Assembly: GCA_040217155.1 (NCBI GenBank) | Contig: JAVJNS010000014.1 | Coordinates: 124,001-188,000 of the forward strand | DNA length: 64,000 bases | Reading direction: 5' to 3' | Source of the DNA: Pelagibius sp040217155 | Lineage (GTDB): Bacteria > Pseudomonadota > Alphaproteobacteria > Kiloniellales > Kiloniellaceae | Part shown: positions 26,800 to 34,868 of the stretch, one piece after another | Position numbering within the stretch: the first letter of the stretch is position 1 | Layout of the letters: every line of letters starts with the position of its first letter | The notes under the pieces: generated by a model | What the model saw: only the letters and a program-made list of their open reading frames with translations | Told to the model about the DNA's origin: nothing | Database searches by the model: none | Translations under genes and position numbers: made by a program

Positions 26800-27633
26800 A
26801 TGATCGACGGCAACACAACCCTCATCGCACATCTTGGCTATCCCACGGCAAGCTTCAAGGCGCCGATGATCTACAATCCCTACTTCGAGAAGGTCGGCCT
26901 CAATGCCGTTGTTGTGCCGCTTGGAGTCAAAGCTGAAAGCTATGCCGAGGTTCTAAGGGCACTTGCAAAGCTTGCCAACTTTCGCGGCGCGCTGGTCACC
27001 ATGCCGCACAAGGTGACGACGGTCGGACTGGTGGACGAGGTTTCGACGACGGCCCGGATCGCCGGGGCCTGTAACGCCGTGCTGCGCCGTGACGACGGCG
27101 GCCTTGCGGGCGACATGTTCGACGGCGAGGGCTTCGTGCGCGGTGTCCAGCGCCGGGGCCGTAAAGTTGCCGCAGCACGGGCGCTGGTGGTGGGCAGCGG
27201 CGGCGTCGGCTCCGCCATTGCCGCGTCCCTTGCCGCTGCCGGTGTCGGCGAACTGACGCTTTTCGATATGAACGAGACCGCGGCTGCGGCCTTGGGCGAG
27301 CGCCTGCGCGGCCACTACCCGGCGCTGGGCCTCACCCTCGGCAGCCGCGATCCGGCTGGCCACGATATTGTCGTCAACGCCACGCCGCTGGGCATGAACG
27401 AGGGCGACCCCTTGCCCTTGGATGTGGAACGCCTGGAACCCGACGCCTTCGTCGGCGAGGTGGTGATGAAGCAGGAAGTCACGGCCTTCCTCGCCGCGGC
27501 GCAGGCCAGGGGCTGCGCGACGCAGGTGGGCACCGACATGCTGTTCGAACAGATCCCCGCCTATCTCGAATTTTTTGGATTTCCCAGCACCACTGCTGAG
27601 GAACTGCGTGCGGTGTCGCGGATCCGCTACTGA
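26800..27633 (+). CDS. Shikimate dehydrogenase-like protein
   Basis: 277 residues of AroE fold. The catalytic Lys is in 'VTMPHKVTTVG', the conserved Asp in 'GDMFDGEGF', and the NADP loop in 'LVVGSGGVGSAIAASLAAAG'. The C-terminal part 'VGTDMLFEQIPAYLEFFGFP' fits the family. However, the two shikimate-binding serines (Ser-x-Ser in AroE) appear as Phe and Ala in 'ASFKAP', so the substrate may differ. It is likely a catabolic paralogue acting with the upstream Gfo/Idh/MocA enzyme rather than the biosynthetic aroE. Confidence 0.82.
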   Translation: MIDGNTTLIAHLGYPTASFKAPMIYNPYFEKVGLNAVVVPLGVKAESYAEVLRALAKLANFRGALVTMPHKVTTVGLVDEVSTTARIAGACNAVLRRDDGGLAGDMFDGEGFVRGVQRRGRKVAAARALVVGSGGVGSAIAASLAAAGVGELTLFDMNETAAAALGERLRGHYPALGLTLGSRDPAGHDIVVNATPLGMNEGDPLPLDVERLEPDAFVGEVVMKQEVTAFLAAAQARGCATQVGTDMLFEQIPAYLEFFGFPSTTAEELRAVSRIRY

Positions 27634-27640
27634 GGGCCGG

Positions 27641-28225
27641 CTATTTCACAAGCAGCACCCAGTTGCGGCCGGGGTTCTTCCAACCCTCCTTGACCATGGC
27701 GCGCTCAGCCTTGCGGCGAAACCCACACCTCTCGTAGAGGCGGTAGGCCCCGGAATTTGCGTCTGAAACGATGATGCTTTCCCCCAGGCTGCCGTGTGCC
27801 CGCGCCTGGTCCGAAGCCACCTTGAGCAACTGAGTGCCGACCCCTTGACTCCGGAAACTCGGATAGACAGCGAGCACGTTCACATACCAGCTGGCGAGCG
27901 CCAGATTTTCCAGTTCCAGCAGCGGGACGAACATGGCCGGAGTGTCGTGCGGATCGATAACCTGGCGTTCCGAGCCGATGCCATAGGTGACGAGGCAGCC
28001 GGCAGTCTGGCCGTGGCGCTCGGCGACAACTGCGTTCCGGTAGGAGAAGGCGCCACTCTCCCGCCGGGCGCGGCGTCGCCCGACATCCCAGGCCGTTTCT
28101 CCCGGCTCGGCCATACGCTCCCAGAGATAGAGCGGCAGGCCTTCTCCGGCGAGGTCGATCAACTCGGCCAGGGCCGCCGCGTCTTCCGGGGTCGCCGCCC
28201 GAGTTTCTGCTATTAGATTTTTCAT
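27641..28225 (-). CDS. GNAT family N-acetyltransferase
   Basis: 194 residues. The acetyl-CoA site is 'VYPSFRSQGVGTQLLKVASD', followed by 'SIIVSDANSGAYRLYERCGF', the usual last strands. The substrate is unknown. The gene converges on the AroE-like gene with 7 bp between stops and is not part of that operon. Confidence 0.85.
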   Translation of the reverse strand: MKNLIAETRAATPEDAAALAELIDLAGEGLPLYLWERMAEPGETAWDVGRRRARRESGAFSYRNAVVAERHGQTAGCLVTYGIGSERQVIDPHDTPAMFVPLLELENLALASWYVNVLAVYPSFRSQGVGTQLLKVASDQARAHGSLGESIIVSDANSGAYRLYERCGFRRKAERAMVKEGWKNPGRNWVLLVK

Positions 28226-28421
28226 GACAGTCGTGCTCGACTTTCAGCTTCGGGTCGTGCGGCGGCAGGCGTGATAGACCGACAGCCGCCGCGCCGCAAC
28301 AGCGAATTGGGATAGCATCTGTCGTGCAGCTTCGGCCTTGAAGTCCGAGCATACATCGCCGGACGGGTATCCACTACGCGATGGCGCTGGCAAGCGGAGC
28401 AGCGCGTGCGCGCGCTCAAGG

Positions 28422-28558
28422 TCAATTCCGCCCTGTCAACGGTCCCCTGGCGACAACCTGGGCCGGGACCTCGGCGGCACGCCGAAAAATATTGAGGATG
28501 CGCGTGCCGCAGAGCACGCGGGGCGCTTGAATTCTTTGGCCGAGCTGTTGCTACGGTG
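28422..28558 (-). pseudogene. Degenerate 3' end of an mcd-like acyl-CoA dehydrogenase gene
   Basis: On the minus strand the frame reads 'RVLCGTRILNIFRRAAEVPA' then 'QVVARGPLTGRN' and TGA at 28422-28424. The intact mcd at 35.85 kb ends 'RVLCDARILNIFEGAAEIQA', 'QVIARGLLSGRN' and a stop, so 23 of 32 residues agree to the last codon. Further upstream a one-base shift joins 'HRSNSSAKEFK', matching 'HGGNGYAEEYK'. The rest of the gene is missing. It is an old copy of the mcd 3' end, in the same orientation as the intact gene 7.4 kb away. Confidence 0.75.
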
Positions 28559-28684
28559 CCATCGGCGGTTCACGAACAAACCTGCCAGTAGCTGTCCGAC
28601 GCTGGCGGGCACTGCAGCCATTGTCACTGTGGCGCCGTCACCCGGCAGCCCTGCAAGCGCGCCGGCGAGGCCAAGATGGCTTTT

Positions 28685-28705
28685 TTGTCGACAATGTGTC
28701 GACAA
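28685..28705 (+). promoter_or_regulatory. Putative GntR operator (double TGTCGACA palindrome)
   Basis: TTGTCGACA-ATG-TGTCGACAA is a perfect 9-bp inverted repeat, and each arm holds its own 8-bp palindrome. The core fits the T-N-G-T-N2-A-C-N-A consensus of FadR-type GntR regulators. It ends 48 bp before the GntR start codon, so autoregulation and control of the catabolic cluster are likely. Confidence 0.6.
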
Positions 28706-28753
28706 ATGCTAAGCTGCCGCACCGCCATGCAATGTTCGACGAGAGATCGGGTC

Positions 28754-29515
28754 ATGGACAAAGAAGACGGGCGGGAACGTCGGCCCCTTCGCGGCGACCG
28801 CGCCCGCCTGGTGCACGATGCGCTTTATCGCGAGATCCTGACGCTGAAGATCCGGCCGGGCGCGCCTCTCGATGAGACTCACTTGGCCAAGCGCTTCCAG
28901 ATGTCCCGCTCGCCGGTTCGCGAAGCGTTGAACAGGTTGTCGGCGCAGGGCCTGGTGGTGATGCTGCCCAATCGCAGCACGCTGGTTGCACCCTTGGATC
29001 TGACGGCTTTTCCCCGCTACGTGGAGGCTTTGGATCTTCTGCAACGGATCAACACCAAGTTGGCCGCGCAGAATCGCAGCGACGCGGATCTCAACGAGAT
29101 GAAGCGAAGCGCAAAGCTCTTCGACCGAAGTGTTGCGCGCGGCGACTACCTAGAGATGTCGGCCAGCAACAAGGACTTCCACATGACCGTCGCGCGGGCT
29201 GGCGGCAATCCCTATCTGACGCGCCACTACGGCGCCCTGCTCGACGAGGGCCGCCGCCTGCTCCATCTCAATTTCGAGTTCCTCGACAGCTCCGACCATG
29301 AGTATTCGCCGGGCGGCGACCACTACGAGCTGATCGCGGCGATCGAGCGCCGCGACGCGGCGGAAGCCGAAAAGTGCGCTCACGCGCATACCCGCGTTTT
29401 TCAAGATCGCTTCCTCCTCTACATGAAGTCGAGATACTTGAATGACTTCTCGCTTGATCCGCCGGCCCTCGCGAAGCGCGAGGTTCGCGCGCGCGCCGCC
29501 CGGAAATCCGGTTGA
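28754..29515 (+). CDS. GntR family transcriptional regulator (FCD domain)
   Basis: 253 residues from the ATG at 28754. Winged helix: 'LVHDALYREILTLKIRPGAP', 'ETHLAKRFQMSRSPVREALN' and 'GLVVMLPNRSTLVAPLD'. The helical FCD effector domain follows, with 'DKDFHMTVARAGGNP'-like 'SNKDFHMTVARAGGN' and 'HYELIAAIERRDAAEAEKCA' carrying Asp/His metal-type ligands. It should sense a small acid made or imported by the operon behind it. The stop overlaps the next ATG by one base. A palindromic operator candidate is just upstream. Confidence 0.88.
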   Translation: MDKEDGRERRPLRGDRARLVHDALYREILTLKIRPGAPLDETHLAKRFQMSRSPVREALNRLSAQGLVVMLPNRSTLVAPLDLTAFPRYVEALDLLQRINTKLAAQNRSDADLNEMKRSAKLFDRSVARGDYLEMSASNKDFHMTVARAGGNPYLTRHYGALLDEGRRLLHLNFEFLDSSDHEYSPGGDHYELIAAIERRDAAEAEKCAHAHTRVFQDRFLLYMKSRYLNDFSLDPPALAKREVRARAARKSG

Positions 29516-30729
29516 TGAGCAGCGCCAGAATCATGCGGGCAAGGGTATCTACCGCGCAAAACGATCTCGGAGACCGCTTCTGGAACCCGAAAATTCGCTG
29601 GAGGGTGAAGCATGCGGTCTTCGTGGAACTTGAGACCGGCGACGGCCTAAGCGGGCTAGGAGAAAGTTGGTGCTTCGACCGTTCGCCCGCCCCCCTCAGC
29701 GCCTTTCTCTACAGCGAGGTGCTACCGGAGATTCTCGGGCAGGCGCTCGACGACCTTCCGGATATCATCGAATCCTTGACTGCCAAGGCCACCCTGACCG
29801 CGCGGCACGGCATCCTGGCATCGGCGCTCAGCGGCGTGGATCTCGCCTTATGGGATCTTCGCGCCAAGAGTCGCGGGCTTCCGCTGTATCAAGCCCTTCG
29901 GGACGATGGCCCAGGCCAGGCACATCTCTATGCAAGCGGCGGCCTCTACGGCCTCGGCAAAGGCCTCGATGAACTGGCCCAGGAGTTGAAGAGCTACGTC
30001 ACAAGCGGCTTTCCCGCCGTCAAGATGAAGGTCGGCGGTGTTGCGCCCGCCGAGGATGTGAAACGCGTGGCGGCGGCACGGGCCGGCATTGGCCGCGATA
30101 CCAGGCTGATCATCGACGGCGTGTACAGTTTCGATGCCGATGGCGCCGCCGCCTTTTACGAGCAGGTCGAGTGCTTCGGCATCGACGCCTTCCAATCGCC
30201 GGTTCCAGCAGCCGACCTGTCGGGCATGCGTCGACTTTGCCGCGGGGGCATTCCCGTCATGGGCGTTGAGGCCGAGTACCGTGACGAACTCTTGACCGAA
30301 CTGATCGAGGGTGGCGCCGTTGCCATCCTGCAGCTCGCGCCGATCGCCTGTGGCGGCCCCAGCCGCATCCTCACGCTGGCGGACCGACTCCGTGCTGCCG
30401 GTATACCCCTTACACTGGAAACATCTTCGACGGCGATCGCAACCATGGCGGCGGCCCACATCGCGGGTGCCTGTGACGTAGTGCGGGACATCGAGGTGCA
30501 TCAACTGCACCGGCTGTTCTTCGAGCGATTTCCGCTGGGACAGCATCCGGTGGTCTCGCCGTGGCGGCTGCCCGCTACGCCGGGGCTCGGACTGGCCATC
30601 GAGCCGGCGCGCGTCACGCCATCCTTCGAACTCGAGTCCCCTATTCCCCTTCGTGGCGCAGCGCCACAAGGCAAGGTCCGGAAAACCGGACGCACAGCGA
30701 CGTCGTCGCCCCAACCGGCGACGTCGTAA
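29515..30729 (+). CDS. Enolase superfamily (mandelate racemase/muconate lactonizing type) protein with unusual active site
   Basis: 404 residues. The N-terminal capping domain is followed by a barrel with the base motif 'AVKMKVGG' (K-x-K), first metal ligand Asp in 'RLIIDGVYSF', and third ligand Glu in 'GVEAEYRDE'. The second ligand, normally in an 'EEP' motif, is replaced by 'FQSPVP', and the acid usually seen before the 'GG' of strand six is absent ('LQLAPIACGG'). It may bind metal differently or have lost classic chemistry. It lies between the GntR regulator and the amino-acid transporter genes, so an amino-acid-derived substrate is likely. The last 25 residues are a Gly/Thr/Pro tail. Confidence 0.8.
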   Translation: MSSARIMRARVSTAQNDLGDRFWNPKIRWRVKHAVFVELETGDGLSGLGESWCFDRSPAPLSAFLYSEVLPEILGQALDDLPDIIESLTAKATLTARHGILASALSGVDLALWDLRAKSRGLPLYQALRDDGPGQAHLYASGGLYGLGKGLDELAQELKSYVTSGFPAVKMKVGGVAPAEDVKRVAAARAGIGRDTRLIIDGVYSFDADGAAAFYEQVECFGIDAFQSPVPAADLSGMRRLCRGGIPVMGVEAEYRDELLTELIEGGAVAILQLAPIACGGPSRILTLADRLRAAGIPLTLETSSTAIATMAAAHIAGACDVVRDIEVHQLHRLFFERFPLGQHPVVSPWRLPATPGLGLAIEPARVTPSFELESPIPLRGAAPQGKVRKTGRTATSSPQPATS

Positions 30730-30750
30730 TCGAAACAGAGGAGGCAAAGA

Positions 30751-31785
30751 ATGATCAGGAAACTCTGCTCCGCCGTCTTCGCGGTGGGTATCGGCATTGC
30801 AGCGGCCGGCACGAGCTTGGCAGCTTCCGGCGACACCGTCGCCGCGATCAAGGACCGCGGCAGCCTGCTGTGCACTGGGCACAACGGCTCCTACCTCGGC
30901 TTCGCCGAAGTGGACGACTCCGGCCAGTGGACGGGGTTTGATATCGAATTCTGCAAAGCGCTGGCGACCGCCATTTTGGGTTCGCCGGACAAGCTGCAGA
31001 TCATTCCGGTCAGCTGGGCCCAGCGATTCCCGGCCCTGCAGTCCGGCGATATCGACGTCATCATCAAGGTCACCGGCTGGACCATGAGCCGGGATACGGA
31101 GCTGGGACTGCAATACTCCAGGCCGTACTTCATCGGCCCGACCAACATCCTGACGCGCGCCGAACTGGGCGCCACTTCGGCGGCCGACTTGGAAGGCGGC
31201 GTCTTCTGTATCAATGCCGGCACCTCCATCGAGCGCATCGTGGCCGACTACATGGGCGCACGTGGGATCGAGTACGAAGCCCTCAATTTCGAGAAGGCTG
31301 AAGAACTGCGGTCCGCCCTCTATGCCGGGCGCTGCGATGCCCTGGCCGGCTTTGGACCGTTCCTGGCCGCGACGCGCTTCAATGCGCCCAATCCCGAGGA
31401 TTTCGTGATCCTCGACGAGGTCCTGGCGCTGGAGCCTGAAGGGATCGCGGCGCGGCAAGGCGACGACAACTTCATCGACGTCATAAACTGGATGGTCTCG
31501 GCCTTGCTGATGGCGGAGGAGAATGGAATCACTCAGGCAAATGTCGATGAGGTGCGCAGCAACCCGCCTTCTGCTTCGATCGAGCGCCTGCTCGGTGTGA
31601 GCCCTGGAATCGGTGAGCGTCTTGGCCTCTCCGACGACTGGGCCTACAACGTGATCAAGGCTATGGGCAACTACAGCGAGATCTATGAGCGCACTGTCGG
31701 CACCGACTCTCCGTACAAACTTCCGCGCGGCAAGAATCACCTGTGGCTGAACGGGGGATTGCTCTATCCCCTGGTATTGGACTGA
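30751..31785 (+). CDS. aapJ: General L-amino acid ABC transporter, periplasmic binding protein (AapJ-like)
   Basis: 344 residues with a signal peptide (1-24, 'AGTSLAAS'). The fold is that of family 3 solute-binding proteins: 'IKDRGSLLCTGHNGSYLGFA', 'GQWTGFDIEFCKALATAILG', 'FIGPTNILTR', and the C terminal 'NHLWLNGGLLYPLVLD' specific to the AapJ branch, which binds a broad set of L-amino acids. It follows the enolase-like gene by 21 bp and is followed by a hairpin that may raise its expression over that of the membrane subunits. Confidence 0.9.
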   Translation: MIRKLCSAVFAVGIGIAAAGTSLAASGDTVAAIKDRGSLLCTGHNGSYLGFAEVDDSGQWTGFDIEFCKALATAILGSPDKLQIIPVSWAQRFPALQSGDIDVIIKVTGWTMSRDTELGLQYSRPYFIGPTNILTRAELGATSAADLEGGVFCINAGTSIERIVADYMGARGIEYEALNFEKAEELRSALYAGRCDALAGFGPFLAATRFNAPNPEDFVILDEVLALEPEGIAARQGDDNFIDVINWMVSALLMAEENGITQANVDEVRSNPPSASIERLLGVSPGIGERLGLSDDWAYNVIKAMGNYSEIYERTVGTDSPYKLPRGKNHLWLNGGLLYPLVLD

Positions 31786-31790
31786 TCAGC

Positions 31791-31837
31791 ATGGCGGCCG
31801 GCTCTGAAATCGATCAGCCGGCCGCCATCTGATTTTC
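31791..31837 (+). terminator. Hairpin attenuator between aapJ and aapQ
   Basis: A perfect 13-bp stem pairs 31791-31803 with 31816-31828 around a 12-base loop, followed by a short T run at 31834-31837. Hairpins after the binding-protein gene are common in ABC operons; they protect or partly end the message so the binding protein is made in excess. Confidence 0.65.
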
Positions 31838-31848
31838 CACGAGCACTC

Positions 31849-33006
31849 ATGTATCGGTTGCTTCAGCACAAGAAAGCGAGATCCTGGGCTCTGCAGTCGC
31901 TGGTCCTGTTGGTCAGCCTTGGCCTGACGGTCTCCTTTGTGGTCATCGCCCGCGAGAACCTGCTCTCGCAGGGGATCGCCACCGGTTTTGGATTCCTTGA
32001 GCGGTCCACCGGCTGGCCGATCAACTTCGCTTTGATCGAGGTGACGGACCGCTCGCCGTACTGGCGCATGCTGCTGGCCGGCCTGCTCAATACGCTGCTG
32101 GTCGGACTCCTGGGGCTGACCTTCGCAACACTGTTCGGCGTCTTCGTCGGCTTGCTGCGGATCTCGTCAAACCTGATCCTGAACATCATTGGCACCACCT
32201 ACGTCGAAATATTCCGCAACGTACCGCTGATACTCCAGGCCTTCTTCTGGTACGCGGTGCTGACACACCTGCCGTCGCCGCGGAGCGCGATCTCGATCGG
32301 CGAGGTCATTTTCGTTTCGAACCGCGGCCTGATTTTGCCGGCGCTGAACTTCCCGCTATTGGATGTGCTGCTGCTCGGCCTCGGCGCGGTGGCGATCGTC
32401 TTCGGCGCCCTGCAGATCAAAAAGCACAGCAGCCGGGCGGCTCCCTACGTCTGGCCAGCCTCCGCGGCCTTGCTGGTGCTGCTCTTTCTCCTGCTGCTGC
32501 TCACCGGCCGGTCGCCGGACTCGCCTCTCGTGACCTTTCCGGAATTGCGCGGACTCCGCTTCAGAGACGGCTTCGACATAAAGCCGGAGTTTTCCGCCCT
32601 CCTCATTGCGATAACCGTCTTCGGCGCCGCCTATATCGGGGAAATCGTGCGTGGCGGGCTGCTCTCGGTTGACAGAGGCCGGATAGAAGCCGGCCGCGCG
32701 CTCGGCCTGCGCAATTTCCGCATCAACCAGCTTATCCGCATCCCGCTCGCTGTGCGGGCAATGCTGCCCGCCTTGGCGAACCAGTATGTTTGGCTGATGA
32801 AAGCGACCACGATCGGCATTGCGATCGGCTTTCCCGACTACTTCATGGTGGTCTCCACCTCGATCAACCAGAGCGGCCAGACAATCGAACTCCTGGCACT
32901 GCTGATGCTCGGATTCCTGTTGATCAACTATTCGATCGGCTTCTTCATGAACCGGGTGAACAGCCGCCTGGAAATCAAAGGGAAGGGGCCCTTGGTCGAT
33001 GGCTGA
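31849..33006 (+). CDS. aapQ: Amino acid ABC transporter permease (AapQ-like)
   Basis: 385 residues, about eight membrane helices. The EAA-type cytoplasmic loop is 'DRGRIEAGRALGLRNFRINQ', and the N-terminal 'LLAGLLNTLLVGLLGLTFAT' is the typical HisM/AapQ entry helix. The family is longer than other amino-acid permeases because of an extra segment (about 165-245 here), which fits. It overlaps aapM by 8 bp. Confidence 0.9.
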   Translation: MYRLLQHKKARSWALQSLVLLVSLGLTVSFVVIARENLLSQGIATGFGFLERSTGWPINFALIEVTDRSPYWRMLLAGLLNTLLVGLLGLTFATLFGVFVGLLRISSNLILNIIGTTYVEIFRNVPLILQAFFWYAVLTHLPSPRSAISIGEVIFVSNRGLILPALNFPLLDVLLLGLGAVAIVFGALQIKKHSSRAAPYVWPASAALLVLLFLLLLLTGRSPDSPLVTFPELRGLRFRDGFDIKPEFSALLIAITVFGAAYIGEIVRGGLLSVDRGRIEAGRALGLRNFRINQLIRIPLAVRAMLPALANQYVWLMKATTIGIAIGFPDYFMVVSTSINQSGQTIELLALLMLGFLLINYSIGFFMNRVNSRLEIKGKGPLVDG

Positions 33007-34081
33007 ATCAGCCCTGACCGCACCGGCGCCGGACAACAGCCTTGCGCAGTGGCTGAAGCGCCGACTCTTCGCAAACTGGTGGGACGGCCTCATCACCGTC
33101 TTCTTCGGCGCCTTCGTGCTCTGGGTGCTGTTCAAGGTCGTCGGATGGGGATTCGTCGATGCTGTCTGGTCTCTCGAGAACAAGGATCAGTGCAGAGAGG
33201 CTGCTGGCGCCTGCTGGTCGGTGATCGAGGCGCGCGGCCGGCTGATCCTTTTCGGACTCTACCCTTATGAGCAGCATTGGCGTTCGACCCTTGCTTGCGG
33301 GGCCATTGTGGCGACCATGATTCTCTCCTGCCTGCCGTGGTTCTGGAGCCTTCGCCGGCTGCCGCTCCTTTGGGTCAGCGGTTTTGGCGTTTTTGTCATT
33401 CTGATGTACGGCGGCGTCTTCGGCCTGCCCTTGGTCACCACTGAGCAATGGGGCGGCCTCGCTTTGACCGTCTTTATCTTTGCCGCCGTGGTCGTCATCG
33501 GGATGCCGCTCTCGGTGGCCCTGGCCCTCGCGCGGCGCTCTCCGCTGCCAGTGATCAGCAAGCTGGCTGGCGGCATCATCGACATTGTACGCTCCCTGCC
33601 GCTGCTGACCATTCTCTTCGCAGCAGCCGTCGTGGTGCCCTTCGTGGTTCCCGACTGGGCCCAGGGCGACAAGCTGGGCCGCGTGGTTCTGGCCTTCGCG
33701 GTCTTTTTCGCCTGTTATCAGGCCGAGATCATCCGCGCCGGCATGCAGTCGATTCCGCCCGGCCAGGAGGAGGCCGCCGCAGCCCTGGGAATGAAGTACT
33801 TCTACCGGGTCTTCGACGTTCTCCTGCCTCAAGCCTTCCGCAACACGCTGCCTTCGACCATCAACCAGTTCGTGATTACCTTCAAGGAAACCTCGATCGT
33901 CACCATCATCGGCTTCTTCGAAGTGATGGCATCGGGTAACGCCGCGGTAGGGACCGGCAATTGGACCGCGCAGTACGTCGAGGTCTATGTCTTCGTCGGC
34001 GCGATCTACTTTCTGTTCGTTTTCGGCCTCTCGCGCTACGGCGATTATCTGGAGAAGAAAGTGAGGTTGGGCGTTGCCTGA
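32999..34081 (+). CDS. aapM: Amino acid ABC transporter permease (AapM-like)
   Basis: 360 residues. Long N-terminal part with helices at about 35-58 and 95-150, then the core permease domain: 'LTVFIFAAVVVIGMPLSVAL', 'IDIVRSLPLLTILFAAAVVV', and EAA loop 'PPGQEEAAAALGMKYFYRVF'. It pairs with AapQ in the inner membrane. It overlaps both neighbours by 8 bp, showing tight translational coupling. Confidence 0.9.
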   Translation: MAESALTAPAPDNSLAQWLKRRLFANWWDGLITVFFGAFVLWVLFKVVGWGFVDAVWSLENKDQCREAAGACWSVIEARGRLILFGLYPYEQHWRSTLACGAIVATMILSCLPWFWSLRRLPLLWVSGFGVFVILMYGGVFGLPLVTTEQWGGLALTVFIFAAVVVIGMPLSVALALARRSPLPVISKLAGGIIDIVRSLPLLTILFAAAVVVPFVVPDWAQGDKLGRVVLAFAVFFACYQAEIIRAGMQSIPPGQEEAAAALGMKYFYRVFDVLLPQAFRNTLPSTINQFVITFKETSIVTIIGFFEVMASGNAAVGTGNWTAQYVEVYVFVGAIYFLFVFGLSRYGDYLEKKVRLGVA

Positions 34082-34829
34082 CGCGGCAATTCAACTCATC
34101 GGCGTAAGCAAGTTCTTCGGCAAATACCGGGCGCTGAACAAAGTGAACCTGGAGGTGGCGCAGGGCGAACGCGTGGTTGTTTGCGGCCCCTCCGGATCCG
34201 GCAAGTCGACGTTGATTCGCTGCATCAACCGCCTCGAGGAACACAGCGCCGGCCGGATTTTCGTCGAGGGGACGGAACTGACCGACGATCTGAAGGCGCT
34301 TGATGAAGTCCGCCGGGAGGTCGGCATGGTGTTCCAGGACTTCAATCTCTTTCCGCATATGTCAATCCTGAACAACTGCGCGCTACCCTTGATGCGGGTT
34401 CGCAAGAGCAGCCGTCAGGAGGCCGAAACCGTCGCGCTGTCTCAACTGGAGCGAATGAAGATCGCCGCCCAGGCGGGGAAGTATCCCGACCAACTTTCCG
34501 GCGGTCAGCAGCAACGCGTCGCCATCGCGCGGGCGCTGTGCATGCAGCCACGGATCATGCTTTTCGACGAGCCGACCTCGGCGCTCGACCCGGAGATGGT
34601 CGGCGAGGTTCTGGAAAGCATGGTCGACCTCGCCAATGAAGGCATGACGATGATCTGCGTTACCCATGAGATGGGGTTCGCGCGCCGCGCCGCGGACCGC
34701 GTGGTCTTCATGGCGGAAGGTGAAATCGTCGAAGAAGCCGATTCCGACACCTTCTTCGATCATCCGAAGCATGCCAAGACGAGAGCGTTTCTGGCACAGA
34801 TCCTGTACCGGCGGCCGGCGGAAGCCTGA
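34074..34829 (+). CDS. aapP: Amino acid ABC transporter ATP-binding protein (AapP-like)
   Basis: 251 residues starting at a TTG within the end of aapM. Walker A 'CGPSGSGKSTLIRC', Q-loop 'VFQDFNLFPHMS', signature 'LSGGQQQRVAIARAL', Walker B 'IMLFDEPTSALDPEMV' and His switch 'CVTHEMGFA'. The last 25 residues, with 'FFDHPKHAKTRAFLAQIL', are standard for polar amino-acid ATPases. Confidence 0.93.
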   Translation: MPDAAIQLIGVSKFFGKYRALNKVNLEVAQGERVVVCGPSGSGKSTLIRCINRLEEHSAGRIFVEGTELTDDLKALDEVRREVGMVFQDFNLFPHMSILNNCALPLMRVRKSSRQEAETVALSQLERMKIAAQAGKYPDQLSGGQQQRVAIARALCMQPRIMLFDEPTSALDPEMVGEVLESMVDLANEGMTMICVTHEMGFARRAADRVVFMAEGEIVEEADSDTFFDHPKHAKTRAFLAQILYRRPAEA

Positions 34830-34868
34830 CCCTGCCGGTAGCCGGACGTCCGAACAGAAGGAAATCCA

